A DNA stretch of 64,000 nt from Klebsormidium nitens (GCA_000708835.1 DF237102.1:8044-72043); one strand, 5' to 3'; counted from the first letter of the stretch, positions 9,727-23,400 are shown. Translations and numbers: made by a program. Notes: generated by a model not told the origin, from the sequence alone.

Positions 9727-12700
9727 TCACGAGTCTCCTCCGCTAGAGTTTAGAAACTGATTGATTACATCATCTGAACTGAATTGCTCGTTCGAAGCGC
9801 CGTAGTCGCATGGCGCAGCCTGGCTCTGAGCCCCCGATAGCGGGTCGGGCCCAAACAACGGGTCGTCCAGATCGTAGGAGTCTTCAACCAGTAGACGGTT
9901 GCCCGGCTGCTCGTCCAAGGAACCGTCGACGTATCCTGCTCGTAAAAGGAGCGGAGGATGGCCGCAAGCTCGTCGGGCATGGGCTCCGCTTCGTCGTCGA
10001 TCCCGGCATTCTGGTCGCCTTCCGGCGCGGCCCTGGTTGGGTCGGAGGAAGAGGCTCCCGTGTCGGGGTTGGCAGCCGTTGGAGCGGCGACCGCTCGAGG
10101 TGTGGGCTCGATCGCTCGGACGGGCTTTGGGCGGAGCAACCCTGAAACGAAAAGCAAGCGTTCTGTGAGTTCGTCTGACTCTGACGCCAGTCTCTTTTCT
10201 CGTGCCACCATCTGCCGACGTCATTCTTTGCTCGCGATGACGGAGAATCAGCAATTAATTGCAGGCCACTTCTCTGCATAAACGGCTAATGATTGGGGTC
10301 ATGTGTCACGCTCACAACCTACCAGATCCATTGCAGAATAAGGGCTATCAAAATGAGTTCTCGAAAAGCCTGGTTTAGATCTCTGCAAGTCGTGTGCCTT
10401 AGCAAGGCATATGACGAGAATCCAAAGCATATGACAAGATTTCTGTGCGCTTTTGAGATGTACCTGGTTTGCAGCGACTGATGGTAAGTTTTGACCTTGG
10501 CCATCATCTCGAGGGTGTCCGTGCGAAGCCGGTTCCGCTTGTCGTTTTGCATCCACCCCATCATGCTAAAGACCCGTTCCACACCGCCGGCGTGGGGGGT
10601 GATGTCAAACATGATGATTGCGAGGGAGGGGAGGTGGCTGTACTCGGCCGAACGCAGCGATTCCCAGTACAAGCGAGGCTAGAAGTCCACCACCGAGGCT
10701 TGCAGGTCGAACGGAGGACGGCCCGCCTTGTACTGCTGCATCTCGGCCGTCAGCTTCAGGACTGCCTCACGTCCGTGCCCGTAATTCTTCCAGATCTTTC
10801 CCGCCTACATTCCAAGAACACGAGATGGCGTCAAAAGACCGTGCAAGAAGATTGCTCCGTCGAACATGCTCGGACAGCTCATTGCCATTCCCAAAGCCAA
10901 CTGATCCGGATTCACATTCAACCGCTGTTCAGAAGCAGATTTGGCCGGATCTCCGCAAAAGGGTTCCTTCAGTCAGATTGTGCATCTCGAAGACGACTGG
11001 GTTGAGCGGCTTAAGATTCTGCACCCTTCAAGCGTTCTTGAAGGAGAGACCCCCGCTTCTGAGTACGGCCAGAAGGATTATGAGGCTACTTTCAAATCAG
11101 CTTTGAAATCGAAACGATTTGACGAAAGAAATCTGTCTCCCATCATAATCTCCCATGCTCAAAGCGGCGAAGAACTTTTCTGTTCGATGCATATATTCTG
11201 AACCCGCTCATCAGAATCGGCAAAGTTGAAGGTTCGCAATTCAACTTGACGCGAGTCCTTTCTTTCCTAAACACCCATGCTTCTTAGCCTGTTAATGATG
11301 CTCAGAACGGGGCAGAGCAAAACTCCAAGGCCCCCAAGAGACTAATAGAACTCAGCATTGTGAATGAGCGCGCATACAAACTTGCTAATCAAAAACCGAA
11401 CCGAAATTTTGACTAAATGACAAACGTGAAAGCCGTGCGGCTTACCGTACGGCAGATCTCCGAGAACTTGGACCGCGCATTCGCTGCCGCACGGTAGTGA
11501 GGGTGCAGAAAGAGCGCCAGGTGGTACTCCGGCTTGTCCATATCAGCCCAGCGCTTGTTGAAGGCGCGGACGAGGTGCTCGCGGTACGCGAGGTCCACCG
11601 AGGTGTCGTCGTACACCTTCTTGACCTTCTGGCCCAAGTAGATGCCATAGCGGAAGATATCCGCCAGTGTGGCGGTCCGCGACTGGACGGCCATGACCAC
11701 CTCGCTGAACGGCTGCATGACCGTACAGAGGGTTTCGAGCTTGGACCAGAACCCCCGGCTTTGAATGATGGCCTTCGGGTCTGCAGCGCCCCGACGGGGT
11801 GCGGCAAAGGCCTCCGGGTGACGGGCTACCACAGCCTGCAGGGGCCGCTCGTTGTCCAGTACCGACTGGAGACAGTCGTGCACAGAGGTGAAGCGGGTCT
11901 TGTTGGAGGAGTGCAGGCCCGTCGTGACTTTCTGCTCCGTGGCAATTGCGCTCAAGAGCGCAAGAGGGCGGTGGCTGGCCTTGATGTAGGTAACGACACG
12001 CTGCGCGTCCGCGACCACAGGCGCCGCAAACTCGTGGCCGAGACTTGACCCAATGAAGTGGCTGAAGCCGTGCATTCCGCACCTGCACATAGGCTGACGT
12101 CAGCACTAACGACTATGGCAGACACGTTGGTGCGGCTTTAAGTACAGCGTATCAAAATCGCAGACCAAAAAAGCATGCCCAAGCAGCTGTTATTTACTGC
12201 CACTACTGAGGAGTACATGTAAGGTGGCGGTCATCTTGTGCAGGATGGCTTCTTTAAAAGACCAGATGCCTCAGAGAGACATGCCATCAGAGCTCCCCAC
12301 AAGAAACCGCATCACATCGGTCAACGTTCGCAACATATGGCAAAAAAACTTCACCGAAAAACAACCCTACCATCAGTGGGAGTGCTGCTTGAAGGTCCTG
12401 CCAGGTACTGTGCAACAAGCGTGTATGCGCTCGTCAACTCTGCATTGAAAAGGTTGGAACATCAAAAGGACAATTGCAGCAGGTTCGCTTACGGAAGCTC
12501 GAGCATGTGCTTGGCCTCGGGGAGCTCGACGATGATCCTCCGCAGCTTCTTCATAACGTTGGGGTTGTCGGTCAGGAGGCAGATGAAGTTCTTGTAGCCG
12601 TACTTCTCGAGCCAGATGCGGACTCTGCCTGCAGCATGACACACCTGTCAGTTGATTCTGATCAGCAGTTTACATAGCTTTCTGTCCTCTATAAATCCCA

Positions 12701-14133
12701 TCAGAGTTCTTATCTTGGCAAGCTGCTAAAAAAGCATCCTCTATGAGACATATGAGACATGAAGCAAGAGGACAAAGCAGGATAGAATGATTATTTGCTG
12801 AAGCCCTATGACAAACGCTGGCGCACAGAGTGTCCTGAGGCATGTACCAACTTTCACCAACACCTTTAGGAGCATCTCTAAGGACTGCTGGTGAGCTGCT
12901 GAGTACTTGAGGGGTGGGCTCACTCGCAATGTTCTCGCTGGTATGCTTTTCATCGGAGAAATCTTCCGTCCCAAAGAGATGGGATACCCTGTCTGGGAAC
13001 GAGCCAACAAAGGCATAGATTGACCTCTTCCAGGCGTCCGTCCAGCCGTCCAACGTCAGTGTGACGTGTCCCTGGCTCTCGACCTTCTTGCGAACAGCCA
13101 GCTCGACTCTTGCGGCCTCTTCCAGCAATGTCGAGTGGCGCAACGTGTAGTCCCCTGCAGTAAGAGTGACACGCACTTCGTTTGCCTTTTCTTGCCAGAC
13201 TAGATTTGATAGGTGGCACCAAAGTCAGGTCTTTATGTAGCTGTCTGAAAAGTCAAACGGTGTCAATGCATCGGCATATTGTCAGTATTCAGGCTCTAAA
13301 GTGGCTCCGGAAGTCAAGAAGTTGCTTGAAGAAAGGCTGAATTCACCTGTCTCGGCGCCGTAGGCTGTCAGAGCACAATCAAAATCTTCACTGTCAGTCG
13401 TTGACTGTGTGGCACATGCTCTCAGTTGCAGATTCCAAGATTATTTCATTGACAATCAAGCTTGAAAAGAATGCTCACCTGCAGGGGCATAGTTTGGTCT
13501 CAACGCCCTTACAAAGTCCAGGAAGTAGGGATCACTGGCCACCATGAAAGGAATGTTCCGCATGACAAAGAGCATAAGCAGCTTGTGGTCATATATCTTC
13601 TTCTGCTGCGGAAGCACAGATGCTGTGTCGACGTGGTAGCTGATCTGCTTCTGCTTCAGTGATGCGGGCGCATCTGCTTTTGGCCTCTTCCCCTCAAGGA
13701 CATAGTCCTTCTCGCTGGCTGGCACCTTGGCAGCAAGTATTGCCAGCTGATTTAGCTTCACATCATCAGGTGCGCTTTTGCAAGCCCTTGCAATATGCTT
13801 AACTGCATCCTCAACCCTGCTTTTAAACTCCGTTGCGCAGTAGGTGCACTTCACCCAGTGACGCTTGTCAGCTGTCTCCCTGCCGCCCTGCAGCTTTGTG
13901 TAATGACTCCAGATCTCGTTCTGAGGCCGCCCTCTCTTCTGCACACCAACAACTGGTACTGCAAAGCTCGTTATCTGTGACTGTTGTGGCTGATGGTTGG
14001 GCAGCTGTGTTGAGCTTGTCACACCACTACTGCCACCTGATGCATTGCTGCCAGCAGCAGATCCTGGAGAAGTAGCCTGACCAGTGCCATTGACAGCTCC
14101 TTGCATCACTGGATTAACACCAGGCGTGCTCAT
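9727..14133 (-). pseudogene. hAT-family transposase (BED finger, DUF659), disrupted
   Basis: Minus-strand exons give a typical plant hAT transposase. Exon 14133-13479 has a Gln/Ser/Thr N-terminus and a BED zinc finger (CTYC...H...C). A region near 13220-12970 carries the DUF659 signature TLTLDGWTDAWKRS. Exon 12628-12493 reads WLEKYGYKNF...LLTDNP. Exon 12082-11446 is the alpha-helical RNase H insertion (KTRFTSVHDCLQSV). Exon 10804-10464 is the C-terminal dimerisation region (GGVERVFSMMGWM). Exon 10141-9727 is an acidic tail. The copy looks dead: an in-frame TAG lies at 10681-10679 in the dimerisation exon, where a Trp codon would fit, and in the last exon the protein-like reading switches frame near 9940. 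Terminal inverted repeats and the 8-bp target duplication expected of hAT elements were not found. Confidence 0.75.
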
Positions 14134-14689
14134 CCTGTTCCTCCTGGGAATGCCGACCTGGACAAGCTTGTGAACCCAACACTGCGCAGGCTTCACACAT
14201 TTACTAGTATTGAATCTTCACATCAGCACATCCAATCAGAAGCTCGCTGACATTCAACGTGCTTCGCTATCATACCTACACAGCAAGCGCCTCAGCTGAT
14301 TTGCCCTGCCAGCTGAGCCCTCCTACTGGCTGCAGCAGAAGTGTTGGCAGAATTGTCAAGGCAACCCCCTGTGAATCCAGGTACAACTTCAAGGGCGCTT
14401 GTTCAATGTTGACTCACTGGGGAGTCAGCATGGACTTGGCAGGAGTCTGGCGGTTTTGGATCGTGATTTGCGCCAGTAGGACACGTTGGCTGCCATTCAT
14501 TGGCGGAATCTGTTCATGTGTTCTCCTTGCTGTACCTGATTGGCAGAGACTCCCGAGCCCTCCCGCCAATTTGACGCTCGCTATGTCGTCCGATGCCATG
14601 GTCGATCTCAGATCGACGTTGCATCTTTCAAGTTTTCATAAACATCGTCACATCAAGACGGTTGTACGCCGTTGGATGAGCATCTGCAA

Positions 14690-14905
14690 GTGCCGCGTGC
14701 CTCATGTGCATTCGTCGATCGCGCGCGCACAAGCTGCCGGCACGCGCTGCGCGGCCGCGCTGTATGCGTCGGAACGCGCGCGCGAGAACACTCTCGCGGC
14801 CGCGCCGCGGAATTTCGCCACACTGGCGAAATTCCGTCCTGAGACACTAAATGGCGAAAATGCGGCGAAAATATAAATGGCGAAATTATTTAGTTTCGCC
14901 ACGAA
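14690..14905. repeat. Palindrome-rich patch: GC-rich block plus six TGGCGAAA-type motifs
   Basis: A GC-rich block with GCGCGC and two GCGGCCGCG palindromes (14690-14808) adjoins a perfect hairpin: GAATTTCGCCA (14810-14820), a 3-base loop, then TGGCGAAATTC (14824-14834). Four further GGCGAAA/TTTCGCC copies follow to about 14900. It sits 0.2-0.4 kb before the LIFEGUARD start and 0.6 kb beyond the transposase start. It may be promoter elements or the sub-terminal repeats of the hAT element. Confidence 0.6.
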
Positions 14906-15117
14906 CAATCTAGCCTCTGAGTCTAGGGGAGGCTGAGCCTGAGCAGCCTCTAGGTAGACCTGACCACTTTTTAGCTAAATTGTTTCTTTCAGCAAAAGTT
15001 TGGAGTGGTGGCGCACCTGCAAATCCAAGTGACGTTCTTCTTGGAAGCCTGGGCTAGGAAAGCTTTTCCTTCGAAAGTTTGAATCGTTGCGCCTTGGACT
15101 GTGCTTTGAATTTCACC

Positions 15118-18100
15118 ATGTACGGGTCATTCGGTCAGAAAGGGCCTCAGTCGGGATACTCAGACGTGCAACGAAGTACGGGTGCCGGGAAGGGCTTCGC
15201 ATGGGGCCGCACAAGGGGTTACGATGAGGAAGCGGGAACCTCTCTCTATCCGGGGTTGGAAGGAGCAGATGCAGAGATGCGCTGGGGCTTCATTAGAAAG
15301 GTAGAGCAGGAAAGTCGCAGCATTGTGTTCAAGCTTTTCAAGGTGCAAGTGAGATTGGTCTGTGCTTTATAAGAGCATCTTATTGGCTTGTACAGACGCA
15401 GGTGGACTTCGGCCTCTCGGCATAAAGGCCTGGAATCTTTTATTCTCTCGAATCATATGCCACTGTGTTTAGGAGTCGTCACAGCACTCGGCGACGCCCT
15501 CCAAACAAGTTCCTGGAAGTGTCCAGAAAGATACAAAGATGTCATGAAGCTTTCTGTCAGCTTCCTCACCATGAAAGGTTGCTCCTGAGGAAGTTGGATG
15601 CATGCACTTTCAGTGCCATGCTGTTTCGTTACTGCTGCGGGGAGTTGCAGCCCTGTTGTTCTACCAAAAAGCAACGATCATTGGACTGAGCTGTCAAACC
15701 CCCCACAGCAATTTAACACTGCGAAAAGTACCTGGTGGAGTTCTGCCCACACCACCCAGAAATGAAAAATACTGGCTGACCACCCAGAACTGAAAAATAA
15801 TGACTGAGTGTCAAGAGACTCCTCCGCTCCACGTGGTTTCCTGAAAATGACTATCAGAAAGTCCTACCACAGGTTCCTCTCATTTCTATCTACGGACAAT
15901 ACGTAAACACCTGTGCACAACCCAAAGGGTGGATGCCCTTCTCTTCATATTAGGACTTCGCTGAGCGAGTGCTACCTTATGTGGCTTCATTCCTCAACCA
16001 AGATACCAGTACTTGGACACATGCTCACCATTTCAGGCGTTCACTTCCAACGGTCTGATCACAGGCTCCTTCAAATTACAAGACCCCTCACTTGTCTCTG
16101 CTATCATTCTGCACCTCGAACAAGGATTTCACCGTTGTCCCCGTTTCTCGTCAGGTGTACGGCATCCTGACGTTCCAGATACTGTTAACGCTAGTTACTG
16201 TGGGCACAGTAGTGGCCGTCCCTACGCTGCGAGACTTCATCGTCAACACTCCTGGCCTCTACCTCGTTCTCGCAATCAGCCCCATCATTCGTGAGTTGCA
16301 TTCGCTTTTTCCACTCTATTATAACATTCGGTCTCTCCACGTTTCTTTGAGAAGGCATTGTGCCAAGAGCAAACCTTTCCTTGTAGTTGCCGAGAGGTCC
16401 AGATGAGAATTTGGCGCCATGAAGTGTGTCTGACAAAGTAGATTGGTACTTTTCAGGATAAAGGGTCGTCTCCTTGAAGCTATCAAATATCAAGACCAGG
16501 TCCCCCTTCTTTGAAGGCAGGGGGCCAAAATTCTAGGCAACTAAGAAAAATTACACGGCATGCCTTATGTAATTATCTAGATTGCATCCTTCGTTCTTAG
16601 AAACTGTTTACTAGTTTGGCTCGTGTTCATGCTTGAAGCATAAAGACGGGTCTATCGCAATGACGGTGCAAAATGTAAACACGAGTGGTTGGAAGGAAAA
16701 CTTTCCGTGAATCAGAACGTGGAACGAAAAGAAGATGCTGACAAGACGCTCATGCTGCTTTCTTTGTTGTGCAGTGATCTTTCCCCTGGCCTGCTATAGT
16801 CAAAGCCACCCACTGAATTTAGTCCTCTTGGCGGTCTACACGATCGCTCTCAGCCTTTCGGTTGGGGTCATAGCATCATTCACGGCTGGTAAGTCGATTT
16901 GGGCTCACTTGACCTTGCGACTTCCGTTCTGCTCTTTTCTTAGTCTTATGTGGTCTTACATTCCGCTCCCCATCTCAGTTGATGCGAATGTTTTAAAAAG
17001 GCTAATCTTTCAGCGATCTGTGTCGTTGTGCCAGTTGTCTTTCGTAACCCAACAAGCTGCCACAACACGGACAGGCTTCGTATCATCGCCATCGGTTTTC
17101 ATTGTGGACATGGTTCTTGCTGCGATCATCTGAGCCCGTTCGGTGAGCCACCTACTGGTGCTGACGATGCTGACGTCATTCTCCGCAGCCCCCATCGTGT
17201 TCGAGGCCCTCCTGCTGACATTCATAGTGGTCGCGTCGCTTACGGCGTACACTTTCTACGCCGTCCGACAAGGCGCCGACTTCTCGTATCTGGGGCCGAT
17301 TCTGTGGGTGTCGGTGCTCGTTCTCATCGGATGGGGCTTCCTCCAAGTAAGCAGTTCTTCTCATCTATATTATCTCTCAGTGTTTTTAACATTTTCTCTG
17401 TGAAGGCTTTTGCTTTGAAGGAAGGCCGATACCCTGTTCCTGGGGTCGAGACTGTGGGTGTCGCTCCACTCGTTCTCATCGGATGAGCTTCTCCGCGATC
17501 AGATTTTACTCTCTTCGTCGATTTACCCTCAAGCCTTTCCTTTGGATGGGCTTCCTCCAAGCGGGAATCTCCTCCACTTTCCCGTGAGTGCCTTCTCTGC
17601 GCCTTGGTTCAGTGAAGGAGGCCAATATGTTGTCTCTGTGGTTGTCGCTGCTCCTTTCACGGGATGGGGCTCTCGCCTAAGCTAGCCACTCACTTCTCTG
17701 CTCTTCTCCCCACTTACTCTAAACAAATTCGATGTAAGGCCGATTTTTTGTGTTATGTCGTTGGCTGTCAAGAATCGGAGAGGCGTTCCGCCCTTGTCCT
17801 AGTCCATTTCAGTTCGTCATTTCTTGTGCCGAATGCAAGAGCGTTTGAAGGGATTTCAATGACCAAGAAATTATCTAATCTGGGACGTTTTTGTCTGACT
17901 TCCTTCTTTGTGTACCTCTCCAGCATCTGCTATTCTACTTTTTTGTAGAGAGCACGAAGGATGTTACGTCTTCCCCACGAGACAGCGTCGTTCGGTTGCT
18001 CACATTCGAACAGCTCGTAACATCATGCAACCAGACTGGACCATTGTCCAAGCTCGCAATCAGAGTTTCTGTACCGCGGTTGGAACCAGGCTTTTTTTTG

Positions 18101-19225
18101 CGAGTGCTTTTCTCTGTACTTTTGGCACACTAGATTGCTTTGTCGACCAATGTTCGCCAAACGCCTGAGTCTGCAGATCTGGCCCGGATCATGTACGGTT
18201 CGATCAAGGGTCTCAGATTGTTCCAATCGAATCGCTAAGTCTCACTAAACGTCGATTCTGGCCGCAGATCTTCTTCCCGATGGGCCACGTGTCGCGGACG
18301 ATTTACGCCGCCCTGGGGGCGCTCGTCTTTAGCGTCTACATCGTCTATGTAAGTATCACCTTTTCGTCAAGGTTTCCAGTCTGTCAGTTCTCGCTGTCCA
18401 CCAAACAAGAAAAGGCATTTCGTTTCAGACACGTCAGACCAATTCCGCAGGGGTTAGTCGAGAAACTTCTTCTTATCAATATAATCCGGAACCTGTCGAC
18501 GGGCCTTCGGTGCCTTGAAACCTAGCCGTCGTCCAATGGCCGGTTGTTGCATCAGGACATTGCTGAAGATCGTTTCTCTCTTTCCTCGAAAGGCATCAAT
18601 TCCGGTATGAGGGATTCAAGTTCACGACGCGTGCAAATGAAAAGTAGGAGAAGCCGTCTTTCACTGGGTCATTTCTGCTTCTCTGATCCTTAAGCGAACG
18701 TCTGATTGGGGAGCAATCAAGCCAAGAGGGAGTCCCTCGATGCAGAACCGGTGGCGTCGATGATTGTGCCCAATCAAATCAAGCCTTACGTGGAGAAGGG
18801 CGGACAATATTTTTGCTGCGCCGAAGCCCCACTTACAGCGGTTCACTGTCCGGTCTCGCTTAGGGGCCACCTTTCTGCTGCTTACTTTTACTATTCACCC
18901 CCCTCGGTCCATGCCCCCCGTCAGACGTAGCCGAGTGTCAAGACTCGGGAGTTTGCAAAGTGGCTCCACGTTTCGTCTGAGATTGTGACTTTGATAACAT
19001 TCTCCGTGTTAAACCTGCGAGGCTCGTCACGGAACTGGGTTGCTCTGGTAATTGCCTAAATTTGGTTGTGAAAACTCTTTTCGTTGTGCTTTGCAGGACA
19101 CGGAGAATCTGATTAAGCGGCATTCGTACGACGAGTACATCTGGGCGTCCGTTATGCTGTACATAGACGTACTCAACCTGTTCATCAACCTGCTCTCGCT
19201 TCTGCGAGAAACGCAAGACAACTAG
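15118..19225 (+). CDS. LFG: LIFEGUARD-type Bax inhibitor-1 family membrane protein
   Basis: Six exons join in phase: 15118-15300, 16155-16290, 16775-16888, 17189-17346, 18268-18348 and 19097-19225, all with GT/AG borders, giving 266 residues, the usual family length. A 60-residue soluble N-terminus is followed by FIRKVYGILTFQ, the standard start of the first membrane helix. Several hydrophobic helices follow, then the conserved DFSYLGPIL, then RHSYDEYIWASVMLYIDVLNLF, which is nearly diagnostic of plant LIFEGUARD proteins. The family sits in ER, vacuolar or Golgi membranes, behaves as a calcium-leak channel and dampens programmed cell death. All membrane segments appear intact and no stop interrupts the spliced frame. 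The gene converges on the GT61 gene, with 1.3 kb between them. Intron 4 holds degenerate copies of the exon 4 tail. Confidence 0.92.
17291..17690 (+). repeat. Degenerate tandem copies of exon 4 tail inside LIFEGUARD intron 4
   Basis: The functional exon end (CTGTGGGTGTCGGTGCTCG...GATGGGGCTTCCTCCAA, to 17346) is echoed about 150 bp later from 17441 (CTGTGGGTGTCGCTCCACTCG, then GATGAGCTTCTCC). It is echoed more weakly near 17637 (GTTGTCGCTGCTCC, GGATGGGGCTCTCGCC). GATGGGCTTCCTCCAAG also recurs near 17546, followed by CGGG instead of the donor TAAG. The copies are not open in the exon frame. Confidence 0.65.
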
Positions 19226-20493
19226 TATGGTCGCGGTTTTCATTTTTGGCTCGTAGGGAGCTTTGTACATCAACCTTATCACTTGTAGCGTACTGGGCAG
19301 CCGTTCTTGGACTCACTCGTACAATGAGAATATTATATGAATCGGTCGAACCTAACAACATTGCTCTACTAATCTTGCATAAGCCGACTGAGCGTTCCCT
19401 TGTGATGGCTCTTGAGAAGAGTTTGAAGAGTACTGAACCCTCGAAAGAAGGACCAAAATTTGACGGCGGCCTGTCTCTCATATGTCAAGGTGTTCTTGAC
19501 GATACTGAATGCGCAACCAAGCTAGTGGTCCTCGTGGTCCGAAAGCTCCTTTGTCAACTTCGAGTACAACAGTTGTTGCCATGTTGAATGTGTCTGATAG
19601 AGGTCCTGTATTGCAGCGCACTGCATGCATGCTCAAAAATAATCATGCAGAAGAACACGTATATACGATTGGTAACAAGCTAGTCGGCGTTTGGAAAAAC
19701 CATTTGATCATTGACCGTCGGACGTACCGCAATATTTGGCCATACGTTGCATGTAGGCCTTCAAGCGGCTGCGCAGTTTATGTAGAGAGTGATGGCTGAA
19801 TTAAGCATGAGGCTCCGACTACTTGCTTATATAGAATTTATGGACACGTCGCGCGTGCATGTGCCTCTTTTAACATATTAAGGATCATGTATTGCATCCA
19901 CCAACCGGAACATAGATGAATGTCGGATTTAGGAGCCGCGGCCGACTCACTGCAGCAAGCCGGTTCGCGCGTGTGCGGCTAGGCCGCCGGGCGTATTAGA
20001 CGTTCTTCCGCTGCACATATGCAAATAACCACGCGCCATAATTTAAATGGTCTAACTGCACATATGTGTCCGATCTAGCAAAAGGAATGACTACCTCTCT
20101 TTCGCACGTTGGTGTGCATAGCTTCCTATCACGCACTGCATCATTCGATCTATCCGAGTCATTGATATGTATACACGTGATGCAAGCTGCCAATCTAAGC
20201 AGGAAAGTTGTACCGTAGTCGCAACTGAGGAGACAATCGACCAACACGTGTCCTAAAAGGACAGGCACCATGACGTACACAGTCGTTTCATTGTACCAGA
20301 TCTGGGTTCCGGCCGCCCGCGGCCGGCCCAACTCTAGAACTCTCTCAAAACTCTAGCTCAGCTTGAGTCGCGGGCTCGCGTTTTCACACCTATATACTCA
20401 GGCCCCTTCAAAACCGTGGCTGTACCTGAAACCAACTTTAGCAACTCGACGACGCGCTAGCTTTGCTGTTGCTAGCTGCGCGTTGATTCTAGT
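19226..20493. other. Intergenic region between convergent genes
   Basis: About 1.27 kb between the stop of LIFEGUARD (+) and the stop of the GT61 gene (-). No coding frame with splice support and no RNA gene were seen. Both 3' untranslated regions must lie here. Confidence 0.6.
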
Positions 20494-23400
20494 TCAGAGT
20501 CTCCGCTGGTTGGGAAACGGCACTTGCAGCATGAAGAAGTGTTCGAGCGCGTATCGAACCGTTTTTGCAAGCTCTTCTACCGGCACTCTAAACGGATAGT
20601 TCTTGACCATCTGGTTGCACGTGCCGTCATGCGAGTGGTCTATCGAATGCAAGCCTTGACACCTTGCAACTTCTTCAGGGGTGAAATCAGCCCCGACTTG
20701 CGGATGTGTGTAATTGACGGCTTCGACGCCGAAGTAGATCAAGTTTCGTACGGCCGCCATGTTCCGGTACTCCGTTTGGACGCACTTGTTGGGGAACAGC
20801 TCGATGACCGCCGCGTTTTCGGGTAACCACGCGAGGTTAGCCAAACCACCTCCGTGCGGGGCGATGAGGATTCCCGTTTGCGACATGGTCAGAACCTGCC
20901 ACATGAAGAAAAACAAGGATTTTGGGACCGCTTTGTTGCTCCAACGTGCAAACTCGCCCTCCCCTGCCCTCAACTGGAACTTTCGTGGTCTGAGAGAATC
21001 CAAGCAAAGCAGCGTTCTTCTCTCAGAAAGTACTCAGGGGTTCTGAAAAACTGCTTGAAACAGAGAGTGACTAAAGAAGGTGTTTTTGGCAGAGTTCCAA
21101 GTACTTTCTCGATCGCTGTGATCAAAACTGCCCACATGAGTTTCGTAAGGATGCCTCCAAAAGGCGGGTGAACTGAATGTACTCAAGCCAACCGCAAACG
21201 GCACCCCTTGAGAACGTTCGAACTTCGTTACAGCAGCTGGACCCGCTCTATAAACACTCCCGCTTTTCGCTTTGATTCAGGCAAACGCTTCTTACAGGAA
21301 TATGAATCAACGGACGAAAGATTTTCAAAACTGCTCCAATGGTAACCAGCTAACCCTCCTTACCTGCTCCCGGAAACTCCGCGACTGCCTCGCTACCTCC
21401 TGAACCAGGTCAACCTCCAAACCCAGTTTTCGGAGCGCCTCCGTAACCTCGTCCGCGTTTTCCACGTGCCGCGGGAATCCTGACGGGCGGTTAACCAGCG
21501 TAACCCGCGTCCAGTTCGCGCGGTCAACATGCGGAATCTTTAGGTGTTCGTAAGCCCGCGCCCTTAGCTCTGCGGCGTCTAGAGGTCCCGTCGACCAGGA
21601 GGGCTTGTAGCTCGTGATCCCGCCGCGCTCGGCGCAGAGTAATCTGGATCAGAGTTGAACAAGCGGTGGTTAATGGGTGGAGTTATACTTAGCAATTTAA
21701 AAACGGGGTTTTCAGAATTGTGGCAGAACGCGAGGATTCGTTGGACATCGGCGCATGGCTTAGACAAAGGAGAGAGCTGTCAGCAATGAGTATCAGCCAC
21801 CTGATTTCATTGAAGAGCTAAGCAGGCACACTCCTGGAACAAAAATTGCAGGATTGAGAAGACGGAAGCAGGGTTTGGGAAAAAGAAGTCTTCATGCGGC
21901 CGTATGAGCCCTCGCCGTCGTCTGCAGAACGTTGCAGGAAAACGGAGCAGAACGAAGGGGCACCTACCTGTTTTTGTGCGGGAGGTCTTTCGTGAACACC
22001 AGCTTTGTCTGCGGCTGAGAAACGATCTTCAACATGCCGAGATTGTAGTCCGTGTATCCCGAAGTACCGGCCGTTCGATTGAGCACGAGGACGTGATCCA
22101 ACGGCGGAAACGCTCCCGAAGCATTCCGCATCTGAGCCTGCGGAGCGAGAGTCGGGGTCCTCAGCTTCCCTCAGCAGAATGGGCAGAACACATGCCCGTC
22201 TTCGTGAGCCAGCGCCCAGAATTTTACGTCGTTGGTTACCGAAAGTCCACCCGTGTTTAAAAATTCAAGCATCGTATCACGCTCTGCAAATGCGACTCCG
22301 CAAACCTTCGATCATCGTCCTTGTTCGCCTACAAGTAATCTCCTGATACGACAAACACACAAAGACGTCGAGATTGCATAATTTGCTCAAAGCGGGAGGC
22401 TTTGAAAGTCGGGTCTAGTCGCCGATCAGCTTGAACGGTTTCGCAAACGCGGAGGTTTCATCCGATGGTTTGCCCAAGGAAAGCGTACGACATGTTTCTC
22501 GGAGGACGCCTCCCTGCAGAAGGCTCGTTAAGGACGTCCGGACTGTTTCACTTATGGTTCTCGAAACGGAACAGGACCGGAAAGGGACAAAACAAAACGG
22601 ATTCGACCTCGGAAGCAATTACCGAGACGCCATACCTGCAGAAGGCCCGTAAACGACAGTCCATTGTGCCAGATGTGATTCGTGGTGTCCGTTTCCGGAC
22701 GTACGAACCACAGCCCACCGTCCAAAAAGGTCGCGTTCGCAAGAACGTCCGCGCTCTCCCAGACGCCCTCGATCTTGTTGTTGATGGGCAGCGGCCACTT
22801 GGAGTCCGGGGGGAGCCTGCGCGCAAGACCCTGACGTCAGCAGTGTGCTGACGTGGTAGAACAACGTCCCCCCAAACCATGGTAAACATGGGAACGCGTC
22901 TCTTATTAAATGTGAATGTGTCTGCCTCTTAGAATACTGGGGATACGCTTGCACTGAGACTGTTGGGGGAAGGATTCAGGACAGGAGTTACAATATCTCA
23001 TCGTGTCAGTGAGATCGTTCTAAGTTCCTTCTGGCTCGCGAGCAAGCCCAAGAAGTATCATGCACTTTAAGGAAAGGTGTCCGGAATTTTGTCGAGTATA
23101 GAGGTGAAACGTTGGCCTTTCTACGTACAAATCTTGCTTTCCCAGATTAAGGACAATCAAGGTGTGACAAAAGTCTGCATACACCAAAAAAATACACCAT
23201 AACTCCAAGCATGTACGAGTGCATAGATCTCAGCGTCTTGTTCTCAGTTTGCGCTACCGTAGGTACTGTCAAACCTGGCCGCTCGATGTAACCTCGATCT
23301 CAATCATTCCAGAAACTTGGGCCGTTAGATTGCCTATAACAAATAATGGGATGCCTACCTAGATTCTGTGACCAGCCTAGATCGAGTTTCGGTGAGGCTG

